In this document: one piece after another, positions 10,256 through 22,457 of the stretch
How the letters are laid out: the number at the start of each line of letters is the position of its first letter
How positions within the stretch are numbered: the first letter of the stretch is position 1
Source of the DNA: Saururus chinensis
Lineage: Eukaryota > Streptophyta > Magnoliopsida > Piperales > Saururaceae
Length of the DNA stretch: 64,000 nt
Assembly: GCA_035235625.1 (NCBI GenBank)
Contig: CP141143.1
Span: forward strand, 20,319,092-20,383,091
Direction: 5' to 3'
Notes under the pieces: model-generated
What the model saw: the letters and a program-made list of their open reading frames with translations, nothing else
The model's database searches: none
Told to the model about the DNA's origin: nothing
Program-made: the position numbers and the translations under genes

Positions 10256-13200
10256 AGTTTCTTAGCTTTTGTTTATTCTTGTATATTTTTCCATAAGACT
10301 TTCTATATTAGAACTTGATATTTTAACTAAGTTTGTTAGTCAAAATTGTGTTACCACATGTTCTGTTTGGTTGCTGTTGTGATTAATATTATCTTGTAAA
10401 GCAAACATTTTGTGTTTTTTTTATGATGCATAATACTTATCAAAGACATGGTCTGAACATTGGACAAATTATTAGTCAGATGCTCTTGGAATATAGTTTG
10501 TGCTAGTTATTGAACAAATACAACCTTATGGTGTCAAGCAAACCTGATTTTGAGTTCGGTGTTGGAACTAGATTTTGGAGGCAAAAGTAGTGTATGTACA
10601 TATTATAGAATTTCAATTGCTTAACAAAGTTATGTACTTGATGAGAAGAGGGGTGATGAAACAAGGAAATAGAAATAGTATAGAATATTAGAGTTAAAAA
10701 GGAAAAAAAAATATGTCGAAGAAATTTGACTCTAGCTCTTTTTCTTAAATGTAATACATTTCTTTAAAACAATTGCCTTCTAAATCTATTTCGACCCGCC
10801 TTTGATAAAGACTTATCCAAATAATGATTTAGAAAGAAAATGTTTTCTTAACTGATTTTTTATGATTATTCACATGGAACTCTCGATATGATACAAAAAT
10901 ATTAGCTTTGGGTTCTTTATCATTGGCTTTATGCAACGCACTATTTTAAAAATAATACCGAGCCAATTGATTTCTTTGGGTCAGTCTCCCCACCACTCAT
11001 CCTCTATTTTCTTTCACTCTCTCATTTTTTTGCCCTTGCCCCTCCCTCGAGGCTTCAACTCACTTTGGAAGCCCTTTTTCTATCCACCCTCAAGTTCCTC
11101 TTAACTAGCTCACCCTTATCATGTGAAAGGTGAAAGCTCACTAGACACCACTCACTTTCTCATGAAGTCCTTACTCCACAACATCACTTCACCCCCTCCC
11201 TTAAGCCTCAACCCACTTTGGTAGCCCTTTCTCTGTCCACCCTCAAGTTCCTCATAACTAGCTCACCCTCATCATGTGAAAGGTGAAAGCTCACAAGACA
11301 CCATTCACCTTCTCATGAAATCCTCACTCTACAACTACACTAATACTGGCGGATGAATCTCAATTACATCTTTAGAGTTCTTCTAGGCCAAATCCTCCAA
11401 GAGGTTTGGTCTTCCGTTCTATAATTTATAACAAACACATCCATGGATGTGATGTAATAATCACGATATTGAGAACTAGGTGTCACGCAAGTGTCTTCCA
11501 CCCACCTCTGTTTGTCCTTTGGATCTACTGACAAAGAGAAATTGACCAAAGTTTGACTCCTATTCTTACTTTGGTCATATAACCAAAATGAGTTATTTAG
11601 CTAAATAGACTTACCCATGTGCGAATTGAGAAGCTTGTGATAGTAATAGACATTAATACCCCTTGTGCATATAACCCTCCCTACATCCTTTTCCCTTCAC
11701 TACATATTTTCTCATTCTTTTCCTTTGTCCGAATTGGATTCACCCTCTTCACAGGCCAAAACACCCTCCCCATCGCTCCCCACCTCCCTGCCTTCTATCA
11801 TGAGAGAAACAAGGCCTACTATAGCCGACCACCTCTTGCCCTAGATCTCGCTTCCCTGACTCTTCTTTACCTCTCAAGATTGAAATTTTTCTATTCAATG
11901 TTTTGCTCTCTCAAGTTCAATTTCCTCTTCTCTAGCGTTCCTCTTCCATAGCCACGCATATTCCTCTTCCACGGTGGCTAACAATGGCTTCTTCTCCAGT
12001 GGGTTCCTATTCTAGAGAATCACTCTCTTCGCTCTGTACCTACTGCTCACCATGTTCCAGAAGCCTACTAGCCACCACCACTCACCAACTCCAGCCCTTT
12101 TTCATCCCCACTGATCCTCACGTCTCCTTCTTCTCATTCATCTATATAGCAGCTATAAAAGGTACAATCTTTCTCCCCTTTTACCATCTATGGTAGTTTT
12201 CATGTTTGGAGATTTGAATCAATCACTACTTTTGTAGTTTGGTTTGTTTTATGTGTTTCTTTTTATTTTTGTAGCTTCTTACATTGTGCCTCTTGTTTAA
12301 TCTCCTGCATTAAGCTTGATTTGAATCGAGTAGTCTAGCTCTTGTTTCATCTCATGTGTTGAACTTGATTTGAATGAAGTAAATATTTCTACTAGCATTC
12401 TAGTTCTTGTTTCATCTCCTATGTTGAGCTTAATGTGAATGGAGGTAAATATTTCTAAAGAATTGAAAAACTCGATAACTTAAAAACTAGAAAATTAGAA
12501 AAATATTGATATACATTTGAATTTTATGTTTGCTTGTTTGTGTTCTGATGCAATTTTTTGTGGGGTACTCACATTAGGTTAAGTGGTTTTGTGAATTAGG
12601 GTCAGTGATTAGATTGATAAATTGAGTGTGATATTTTATTTCTATTTATTGTTTCATTTCCTATGGAGGTATTATTTTTAAAATAATGGAGAACTAAAAA
12701 ATTAAAAAACTATAAAAATAGAAAACTAGATAACTATAAACTGGAAAACTAGATAACTAGATAACTATAATTATTTGATCCAGCAAGAATGAGAAAAAAC
12801 TCTCAATGAAGTGACTATCAATATGAGGAAACAAAAGTAAATTGTAGATTGAACACACTAAAATAAAGTCGTTATTACATATATTAGTTGTATATTCTAT
12901 CTTCTTTGAGCGAAGATGGAATTTTTTTTACTACTTAGTAAGTGATGAGACAAGTGATTAATCAGGGTCATGTTGCAAGCTAAAAATGCTTTTTAAGCAA
13001 AAAAAAATTAATATGAATTTTCTTTTAACTCAATTGTTTTTGAGATTTTATTTTAGCTTCAAATTTAGCTATTTGTGGATAGAGGTAATGAAATTTAGTT
13101 TCAATTCTTGTACTTACTTTGATGCTAAATGTTTGGGCTTCTACATATTGAATATTTCACATGATGTGATGGAAAAGTTTGAACTTAGGGTCTAAATTTT

Positions 13201-13844
13201 TTGTAAAAAATGATTCACATGTCATCTCTAGTTTTCAGGGTTATTAAGACTTCAAATTTTCTTTATGATCTTATAAACAACTTGTTCACATGATTGTATA
13301 TGTGATAATTTGTTTCTAGCCATAACGAAATTACGAATGCTTATAGTCATTTTCCCTATTCCAGATCTTAAGGATCCAAGATTCACATGTAGATATTACT
13401 ATTGATTTCTTTATAGTCAAATTATATCACCCCAAGTAAACTTCATTTCAGGTCATAAATGATGCCTTTATGTGGTTTTACAATAATACATGTTTGATGT
13501 AACTGTGATTATTTGTATATTGTGTAACTTCTAACTTGCAATTTTACAGTATTTCTAGTAGGAACTTCCCTTCATTGTTCTTCTAATTTTGTACATTGTA
13601 TATTAAAACAACTTCCTTAATTAGTAAGAAATAATTAGTTGTTTTAGGCTTGATTTCTCTTTTTAATATATACTTGAACTAATGGATAGATTTTACCTTT
13701 TCACTGATTTCTCTTTTGACTAATTTTAATTTGATATATTTTTGCAACTTTAAACCATCAATCTTGTCGCCCCCATGTGCTTGACAAGCTCTTGGACCGG
13801 GTTTAGCTCAGGTTTGCGGGTGCCAATGCGTGATAGAAAATTTT
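10256..13844. other. AT-rich intergenic DNA, probably including an eroded 5' LTR
   Basis: No coding region is recognisable. A block of about 150 bp starting near 11045 is tandemly duplicated (CAAGTTCCTC at 11091 and at 11244, period 153 bp). Short repeats of AAAACTAGATAACTATAA type lie at about 12690-12770. The part just upstream of the primer-binding-like site at 13845 is expected to hold the 5' LTR of the gypsy element, but no LTR start could be fixed. Confidence 0.4.
11045..11340 (+). repeat. two-copy tandem repeat, about 153 bp per unit
   Basis: Two adjacent units share CCACCCTCAAGTTCCTC, TAACTAGCTCACCC, CATGTGAAAGGTGAAAGCTCA and CTTCTCATGAA in the same order, with scattered substitutions. 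No function is apparent. Confidence 0.8.
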
Positions 13845-14239
13845 TGGTATTTGAGCACCTCTTTGTCCAAGAATAAATAAGAATTGAGTAAGGAGTCTTA
13901 AGGGTTAATGGGCTGTGAGATGATCAAGGTCTAGACATGACTAGCAATGTGAAATTCCGTTAGTTGTTTGTCTTGAATGTTTGTTTGCTTGATTGTGATG
14001 TTTGTTTTGTTTGGTTGCTTGTGTTGCTTTGAGTTATTAGGTTGTATGATTAATGTCTGGTTGTTGGAAGACAGCTGACTCTAATCAAGCAAACACTAAT
14101 AACCATCATAGTGCCAGAGACCCAAGGGTGGACGATATTTAACTGCCATTGAGGGGCTAACACAGGTTGTCCAGGTTAAGCACGCAAGTGGTAGCAGATC
14201 ATAATCTCTTTCTTTTGAGGGATTCAAGAAGCTTAACCC

Positions 14240-14917
14240 TCATAGCTTTAGGGCGGGTTAGATGCTTTGGAGGCAAATAACTGGAGACTCCATATGGAGA
14301 AGATCTTCAGTGCCCAACGATGCCAGGGGAGGAGAAGACTCAACTTGTAGTCTTCACTTTCGAGGGTGAGGCAGAGATGGTGGTTATCCATGGAATGACA
14401 GAGGTTCCAGGGTCGTGTGAATATTCCCTGGGAGAAGTTCTTATCTGTTTGCACTGGCAAGTACTTTCCTCTCCATATGCTGGAAGAGAGGAGGAAGGAG
14501 TTCTTTAGCCTTCAGCAGGGATCGATGCCAGTCTTGGCTTATGAGACTAAGTTTGTAGAGCTCAAGCACTTCGTACCTCGCTTCTTTGGCGATGAGTACA
14601 AACGTGCAAGGAAGTTTGAGGATGGTTTGAGGCCCTTCATCAAAAGCAGAGTGATACCCCTCCGACATAAGACCTTAGAGGAGGTGCTTGAGACCGCTAT
14701 CATCGTGGAGCGGGACTCGGAGGAGTATATGTGGAAGAAGGGGTAGCAGCCTAAGAGGTAGAGATAGGATGATGCACAGGCGCACCACAGCCATAAGCGG
14801 CGTGATGGTCACCATGCAAGGCATAACAACTACCATGTGCAGCCAGACGGTCAGGGCTAGAGGACTAACGTCACTTGCAATCTCTGTGGGCGGCAAGGAC
14901 ATTATAAGCGGGAGTGT
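14240..14917 (+). pseudogene. gypsy gag with CCHC zinc knuckle (broken)
   Basis: 14417-14746 reads a retrotransposon gag domain (ARKFEDGLRPFIKSRVIPLR, then EVLETAIIVERDSEE), the capsid-like nucleic-acid-packaging protein. An upstream part (about 14280-14415) is detectable in broken frames. After three in-frame stops (from 14744) the same frame continues to a zinc knuckle at 14876-14917, CNLCGRQGHYKREC, a perfect CX2CX4HX4C. The stops are TAGs in a Gln/Arg-rich linker, consistent with C-to-T decay of methylated DNA (inference). Confidence 0.8.
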
Positions 14918-15133
14918 CCTTGTAACACTCAGGGTGGTGCTTAGAGGCATCCACTGGTGCCACCTATTGCCGATCCCAGGTAGCAGGGAGCACCATAGTT
15001 GAGGCCTCCAGCGAGACCATCTACTAGGTAGCAAGATGCTAAGGGGAAGAAGCCGGCAATGATGAGAGAGTATTCGCGATATCGGCGCAGGAGGTAGCCT
15101 ACTCTTCAGGCGTGGTGGAAGGTATGATTATCA

Positions 15134-16722
15134 TTGCCTCCCACTATGCTAGAGTACTATTTGATACTAGTTCCTCTCATTCTTTTATCTCCCCACATTT
15201 TTGCTCATGAGATTGGTGTTGGTTATAAATTGTTGCCTATTCCTTTGCGAGTGTCTACACCTTCGTCTTTACTTCGGGCAGAGGAGTATATCGAGATGGT
15301 TCCTACAGTCACTAATGGGCATATGCTACATGTTGATCTCATTTTATTGCCGATGATTCACTTTGATGTGATCTTAGGCATGGACATGATATCCAAGTAC
15401 CATGTGCATGTAGATTGCCGAGGGAGGAAGGTGATGTTTGGTTTGCTTGGAGCTAAGCCTTTCATCTTTCAAGGGGTTAAGCATCCTAGTGGCAAGTTTT
15501 TGGTATCATCATTCAAAGCCAAGAAGTGGATCGATAAAGGATGCCAGACTTTCCTTGGAAGTGTCTTGGGAATGAATATGGAGTTACCTTCTTTGGATTT
15601 CATTCGGGTTGTAGTGGAGTTTTCTGATGTCTTCCCGAGTGACTTGTCTGGTTTGCCACCGGAGAGGGAGATAGAGTTTTGCATTGATCTAATTCTAGGC
15701 ACGACTCCTATTTCTAAAGCTCCTTATCGTATGGCTTCAGCCAAACTCATAGAGCTTATGGCTCAACTGTAAGACCTTATGGATAAGGGATATATCAGGC
15801 CGAGTGCATCTCCTTGGGGTGCACCGGTCCTCTTTGTTGGGAAGAAGGATGGTTCTCTTTGGTTGTGCATTGACTACCGGATGCTAAATCTGGTAAACAT
15901 AAAAAACAAATACCCCTTACTCAGGATTGATGATTTGTTTAATCAATTGCACGAACATAGGTCTTCTCTAAGATAGATATGAGATTGGGTTATCATCAAC
16001 TTCGGATCCCTCTAGATGATGTCTCGAAGATAGCGTTCCATACCCAATATGGGCATTATGAGTTCCTAATGATACATTTTGGTCTTACCAATGCACCAGT
16101 GTCATTCATAGATCTAATGAACAAAATCTTCCGTCCTTATCTTGATCGATTCATGATTATATTTGTAAACGATATCTTGATCTATTCGGCCAACAAAGAA
16201 GAATATGAGGCACACTTGAGGGTTGTCTTGCAAACATTACGGGAGCATCAGCTCTTTGCGAAGTTTGATAAGTGTGAATTTTAGCTCAAGAAAGTGCATT
16301 TCCTTGGTTATGTTATATCGAAAGACGGTGTGGGGGTTGATCCATCAAAAGTTGAAGTTGTGTTGAGATGGGAGCAACAGAGGAGTGCATCTAAGGTTCG
16401 CAAGACTTGCCAGGTACTATCGTCATTTCATTGATTGCTTCTCTATCATTGCAAGCACTATGACCAAGCTGACCAAGAAAAATGAGAAGTTTGAGTGGAG
16501 TCAAGATTGTGAAGAGAGCTTTTAAGAATTGTAGAAGAGATTGACTTCAGCTCCGGTCTTGACCTTGCCTTTTGGGAGTGGTGGATATATGGTCTATAGT
16601 GATGCTTCACTTCATGGTTTGGGATGCATACTCATGCAGCATGGGAGAGTGGTAGCTTATGCATCTTGACAACTTAGGCTACACGAGCGGAACTATCTTA
16701 CTCATGATTTGGACTTAGCAAC
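15134..16722 (+). pseudogene. gypsy protease, reverse transcriptase and RNase H remnants
   Basis: The aspartic protease active site appears as LFDTSSSHSF (15157-15186), with Ser in place of the catalytic-motif Gly. Reverse transcriptase follows from about 15779 ([19 protein letters not shown]) and, after a frame change, from 15961 to 16281. The catalytic box reads FVNDILIYS at 16162-16188, so the first Asp of the usual DD pair is Asn. After a TAG at 16282, HFLGYVISKDG and ARYYRHFIDCF can be followed through further breaks. RNase H is seen as MVYSDASLHGLGCILMQHG near 16588-16645. Homology stops before integrase. Confidence 0.85.
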
Positions 16723-17630
16723 CAGTCTGCCCTTTGGCTGAAATCTACCCTGAGCCTTGGTGAGTTGCCGAGTAAGGTATGCCCTTGGTTCAGTACACTC
16801 TCAATAGCTCTTCCAAGACACCATCAAAGTGTTTGCTACCCAACAGTCCTTTGGAACCATGGCCAAATCTCTCAGTCCGACCCTTGCAGATTTCTGAGTT
16901 TTGAATACTTGAATAATTGTTGAACAAGGCCCCGACTTCACTGCCAGCCTAAGGATCCGCTCTGCTTCGACAAAGTACTCCTTTTGCTTGCCCCCTTGGC
17001 TGAATCCACCAAGGCTGGCTAGATCAGCTCATACCCTTAGCCCTCCATATGCTGATAACAATGAGTCTCTCTCTCCTTTTCAACCTACCATGACACCCCC
17101 TTTATATAGAGGAAGTGTTGGAAGCCTAGTACTACTAAGACTAGCCCGACCTTATTTACAAATTTAGAATCTCACATTCCTGCCCCATTACAAATAGGAA
17201 ACTAGCCCATACACATGCTCAAAATGGTCCCAAAGGAGTCCTAGCCCAACTAAAAGTCTAGCTAAGCCCTCCTTCAAGTGTCCCGCCCCTCCTAATATTC
17301 CTCAGACTCCTACTTTGGCTAGAAGTCCTCTGCTTACATGCCTTTTTATCTTAGCAGAGTCTTGACTGCATCCTCTTCTTGTATGGAGTCCTTGTCCTGC
17401 TAGGATTTGGCTGTCTTAAGCAACCCGACTTGTGCATAGCTCCTTGTCCAGGCTTCCTACCTACATTATGCCTCTGAGGTGCTCGTAGCCGCACTAGAAA
17501 ACATGGGAATGAATCAGCAACCACCTCCAGTATCTTACTTCACGTAGGAATTATCATTGAGAGTCCTAGACTACCCAGGAACCATCCTAGGTGATGGTGC
17601 CCAGCCCGCCATCGAATCCTACTTTGAGAA
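16723..17630. mobile_element. unclassified retroelement-like DNA
   Basis: Sequence changes abruptly after the RNase H remnant. The minus strand around 17100 resembles the promoter/R region of an LTR (CTATATAAAAGGGGGTGTCA followed by AGAGAGAGACTCATTG). A gag-like fragment may be present on the + strand at 17490-17628 (ALENMGMNQQPPPVSYF, then a stop). Both readings are tentative. The stretch ends where the outer LTR begins at 17631. Confidence 0.3.
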
Positions 17631-18171
17631 TGTGAAAACCAAGATTTTTGGTATGTTTTTAAACACTAATAATAGAATTTTAATATATTGATAAAATACT
17701 ATTTTGGATTTTGTACCTAAAGAGTTGTTGTAGAAAATGAACATAACGGTCTTCAAATCATTTAAATCGGAAGTCAGGACCATAGGTAATGATCGTGGGA
17801 AGCATACCTTATAGGCAAGGCTCACGGTAAAACTACAATAAAACTTATCCTTGAGTGGTCTTGTTTCGAAGGGCTCGTCAATATGAGTCCATCAGTACCA
17901 AGAATATATAATTTTGATTTATGGTTAGAAAGTTAAAATGTTTCGAAATTTTTAGAAAAGAAAGATATATATATATAATAATAAAAAAGTAGGGGCTGAC
18001 GCAAGCATTGCGTTAGCCGCGTGGCAAAACAACAGGTGCGGTTTCACTCGTGCGGCATGCGGGCCTACATGGCAAAACCATGCTATGCCGTTTTGTCCCC
18101 ATGCCATGTAGGAATTGTGTGGCGGGTCCTAGTTGCGCGGCGCACTGACCATGCTCCAAAGCGTTCGCATG

Positions 18172-21100
18172 TGTCACGCCCCGGGTTTTTCAAACCATTT
18201 TCCAGTAAATTTCATGAAATTTTTTTGTAATATAACAACTGTATTTTGTGAAAATTGACGAAAATCGAAACCTGTGAAAATATTTTATATTTCTCACATC
18301 ATCAATTTAAAATCACACAACCTGAAACTTTCTTTTAAATCATCAAAACACACCGACTAAACACCCGGGCGTGAGATCAAACAAACACACATAAAAACAC
18401 GAGTGCCATGGCCATGGGCTTAAATACACACCTCCCAAGCATAGCCGAGTACAAGTCCGATAACAGTCCCAATATAAACAGTCCATATACAAGTCCAAAA
18501 TAATACATGCATAAGCTCTCAACTTGCCCAATACATGTATACTCAGATCGTGGCATAACTAAACAAAAGAAACTAAACAGTCAAAAATTGACCTGAAGTC
18601 CGTAAGTCTGTCCTCTCCTCCAAAACTAAGTCCCGCCTACGAAGCTCTCGTGCTGGGACCCGCAGAGAAATCCGGAGGATCTGAAATTCAGTAGAGGGAA
18701 AGTGAGTATTTTCATACTCAGTAGAAAATACCCAGTAGAGGATTTCTAAACAATGAACTTGTAAGCCTAAACGTAGTTGCCTTCATGAAACATAACATGA
18801 AGCAACAAAACATGGCAATCAAAGTCTCTCAAAATGTGATGCTCATAACCACACACATATCACGAACTCATGTTCGTTCCATCTTACCACACAATCCTAC
18901 GCATATACATACACTTACTGTCTTACTTAACTCTTACACTTACAGTCCTGCTCTTACAGTCATACTCAACACATACACTTACGATCGACACCTAGAGCTC
19001 ATTATCAAACTAATAAGCTCCAACGTCGACGGAAAGGAATGTCACTGGGGCATCACCTTAACCTCCGGAGAGTACTAGACGTCATGGACTTTTCCGAAGG
19101 TAAGGTACACCTATGCTCATGGGGCACAGGATCAACAGGTAAGAGTAGTTCCATGATACTACTTACCTCAGCGCGCAAACATAAACGGCCACACATTAGG
19201 GTCATACAATCGCCCATACTTTAGGGTCTTATAGTGCCAATGCCACTCTTGGGCAGAAATTCATACAGTGCCACTTTTGGGCAGAAACATACAATGCTCT
19301 CAATAGAGCATCAAACGTCTGGGCTTAAATATAGCACACAGGCAAACTCCCGTAGGATACACACCATGGCTAGACATGAGAAGTGCTTAGCCGATTAATC
19401 ATCGGCTAGCTCAACCACGGAACTTAATCCGTCTAACTACTAAAGTCTCAAACTCACAAGGTTAACATTTTAGTTTTACTTAACATTCCAGTTTGAATTA
19501 AATACTTTATGGTCGTGTAATTTTCCTCTGAAATCATACTATCAACAAGTCTACTAGTAAACTGAAACTAAGTCTGTTTGCCTCGAGAACTCTGAAGCTT
19601 TCCGCTCATTGCATCAAAGCCTGATCCAATCCAAACTAATTTCAGCCTATCAAGCGTACACTTATCGATGTTATCGATATAAACATCCACCATTGCGCAT
19701 ATCAAACCACACAAAACTAACCAAACACTACTTACAATTATAGCACATCCAACATGTGCCTAAACCATTGCAAACGCATGCAGATAAATGATCTTACTAG
19801 CATGCAATTACTTACACTGCAAACGTGTACAATCCCTCATTTGCCAAGCTGATAACATGTCATTTAATTAGCATTTGTATAAGCTAATATCATACCATTA
19901 CACGCGATATCCATAGCATTATGCATTATGAAGCATGTAATTAAATTGACCCTAGCATACATTCTAACATATTAAGCACACTACGATAGAATTACAAAAT
20001 CAAAGCCCCCTACCTCGCTTTCCGGGCGTATGGTGTTGTCGGGGCGCACAACTGTAGCGGCGTCAGTGGCAACTTCGGCAAACCCAAGCGTCGCTTTCTA
20101 TAAAACGAGCTGCCCCTGGGTGCAAAAGTGCCACAAGCTTGTCGGGGGTTTACGCGATGAAATGGTCCGGTCCCAATTCAACGCTCGCTGATCTTCGTGC
20201 CTCCCGTTGACGTGTACAAGAGGTGGTCGGGGCCTCGGGGGTGGACACTGCTCCCAAAAGGGCTGATATGCAAATCCAAATTCTGTGTGGTGTCTAGCTT
20301 CACTGTCAGTCATTGGGTGTCGTGGCGAATCGCTGGAAGCCAAAACCGTACCGGGTAGAGGTCGAAAATCGTGGTTCCGGAGGCCGAAACCCACATACAA
20401 CGGCTGGAGGGGCGTGATTTAAGGTAAAGAGGTGAGGAGGAGGAGAAACTTGGCGAGGGTGGCCAGCCACGGCCGCCAGCAAGGCCACACGACCGCCGGA
20501 CAGCAAGATTTTTGCTTCCCGGTTGTGAGTTTTTGGGTGCAAAAACAGGGGACAGTGGATGGGAGGAAGGTCGAAGAGGAGAAAGAAGGACGTGGGGAGG
20601 AAGCCTCTGACCGGAGGAGGGGTGGAGAGGTGGTGGCCGGCCATAAACGGCACACGACGGCCACCAAACAAAGCCCCAACGCTCAACCGGCCAAAAGGCT
20701 GAAAACCGAGCCAAAATCCGGTAGAGCAAGGAGGAGACGGCGGAAGCTCTAGTCGGTACCACCGGACTCGTGGCGGCCGGGTGAAGCGAGATCTGGCAAT
20801 AAATGGCGTATTTTGACGATGGAGGAGGAGCGACGGAGGGTCCGAAGAAGCCCTCGTTTTCTTCCCGAACTGAAATTTCTCTGGAGTTTCTGGAATAAAT
20901 AGTGGGTCCTGATCCACTATTCATTTATATGCTTTTCAATTTATTCACTTACGTACTTTTCAATTTATTCACACCTCATCATCTCTTTTTACCCGCTGTG
21001 GCCCACGTACACACTCCACGCCGCCTCTAACACGCCCAAATGCTAATAAACCTCGGGCCCACCCTTTTCACACCGAAGCCTCCCATCGTACATCAAAGCT

Positions 21101-21358
21101 TTATTTTATACACCAAAGCCTCGACTTACGTGCCAAAAGCGTATTTTAGGTGCAAAATCCCTTTTTACACGTCAAAACCCTCTTTCCACACGAAAGGTTT
21201 AATTTATGCGAAACCTCTCTACTTACTCTTAAGCTCTAAACGTAACACCACGTACACATACATATACAGAACAAAATACAAGGTAATTATAATGAACAAC
21301 TCGATTTTTCTTTTCCACAAAAACAAGTAGAAACAGTGGAAAAATCCAGGTCATTATA
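18172..21358 (+). mobile_element. 3.19-kb solo LTR with intact 5-bp target-site duplication
   Basis: It begins TGTCACGCCCCGGG and ends CCAGGTCATTATA (the terminal CA has become TA). It is flanked by direct GCATG repeats at 18167-18171 and 21359-21363. No gag-pol lies inside, so this is most simply a solo LTR left by recombination between two LTRs of a large Ty3/gypsy element. A GC-rich internal patch (20030-20920) carries open frames of up to 204 codons on the minus strand that are Pro/Arg/Ser-rich without a recognisable domain. Insertion is into the outer LTR, about 540 bp after its start. Confidence 0.88.
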
Positions 21359-21363
21359 GCATG

Positions 21364-22057
21364 TTACACATGCATCGCACGCAAATTAAGCCACATCATC
21401 CCATTTTTTCCTATATAAATCCAACTTTCGATGCCGTTTTCATTTCCTGCCACATAAAATTTATGTCCATTCGTTCTGGGTCATTTTAAGTCCAAATCAA
21501 GCCGTTCAAAATGCATTTTTAGCTAAATCGACTATGTTGAATGTTGTGGTGGGGCCAGTTTTTCCATTTGAGCTCTCTACAATTACGAATTTTCTACCCC
21601 AAATTTAAGGTAGGGGGTCTAGCTTATGCTCTGCTCGTATGCTTAACTTTTTATACACTATTTTTATTCCATTATGCTTATTTGCTTGAGTTTTTCTAAA
21701 AAATGTTATATGTGTGCTCTGTTTTATATACCCAATTTGTGTCATGGTACTTGCATTTTCTAGATAATTCTGGGGTAAACCTAGAATTGTAATATTTTAT
21801 CTGGATACCTGCTAAGAAAAATAATTAGTATGGTGCGCGCATGGGTGTGGAGCATCATGGGAAAGCTCCTCACTTACTGAGCTTCCTATTGTCCCATGGG
21901 CATTGGGAGGAACACCGTTTGGTATCACGACTCTTGATTTTTCATCGTCGGAAGAACCAATGTTTTCTGAATTTGTTTCTGAATTCATTTTCTGAAATAA
22001 ACCCCATTCTAGCAAAAATTATTACCGTCATGAGTTTTCTACTTAGTATTTAATTAG
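21364..22057 (+). mobile_element. outer LTR: promoter and leader portion
   Basis: This is a continuation of the outer LTR after the solo-LTR insertion. CTATATAAAT (21411-21420) is a plausible TATA box, and the following leader shares ordered blocks with 39190-39480 in the related LTR. No coding sequence is present; short ORFs on both strands lack known domains. Confidence 0.5.
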
Positions 22058-22069
22058 ATTTTAATTCCG

Positions 22070-22265
22070 CCTAAGGGGAGGTTATGTCTGCCGCCTACGG
22101 GTACGGGAAGGGTAAAGTGTCTCTAGGCAAGGGGAGGTTATGTCCGCCACCTACGGGCGCATGAAGGGTGAAGTGATTCCGAGTTAGGGGGAGGTTCTAT
22201 CTATAGCCTACAGGCACGGAAAGAGAAAAGTACTCTGAAGTTAGAGGAGGTTTTGTCATCGTCTC
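22070..22265 (+). repeat. degenerate VNTR in the outer LTR, about 4 units
   Basis: Units of roughly 55-65 bp share AGGGGAGGTTATGTC, GCCACCTACGGG and GAAGGGTAAAGTG. An expanded inverted version with about nine units lies at 25825-26305. Confidence 0.75.
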
Positions 22266-22457
22266 TAGATTTGAAAAGGAGGACGCCCTGAGGAAACGAG
22301 CAACTCTGAACGTCGCCACTTTCGGAACTGCAGGGGAGTATGCTTTTTGACCTTCTAATTTAATATAATTTATATAAATGCACATCTTAATTACTAATAT
22401 ACTAATTAAGATATACAATTTGCTGATTTGATATATGCTGATATGTTCCTATTTAAT

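Larger units (their letters stand above)
13845..16722 (+). mobile_element. decayed Ty3/gypsy retrotransposon (gag to RNase H, 3' truncated)
   Basis: A degenerate primer-binding site (TGGTATTTGAGCACC, 13845) resembling the usual plant tRNA-Met-complementary site precedes gag, protease, reverse transcriptase and RNase H in the standard order. gag and protease share one frame, which suggests a former single gag-pol ORF. It is interrupted by stops (TAG at 14744, TAA at 15770, TAG at 15974 and 16282) and by a frame change near 15955-15960. Homology ends around 16722 inside RNase H. No integrase follows, and the next DNA is unrelated. The element is dead. Confidence 0.85.

Noticed and set aside
17490-17640. 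gag fragment continuing past 17631
   Set aside because: The outer LTR begins at 17631 by alignment with 38666, so codons beyond that point are not gag. The part before it is kept only as a weak suggestion.
20098-20924. Minus-strand open frames of 100 to 204 codons as host genes
   Set aside because: They lie wholly inside the solo LTR bounded by a target duplication, overlap each other in different frames and show no domain. High GC makes long chance frames likely.
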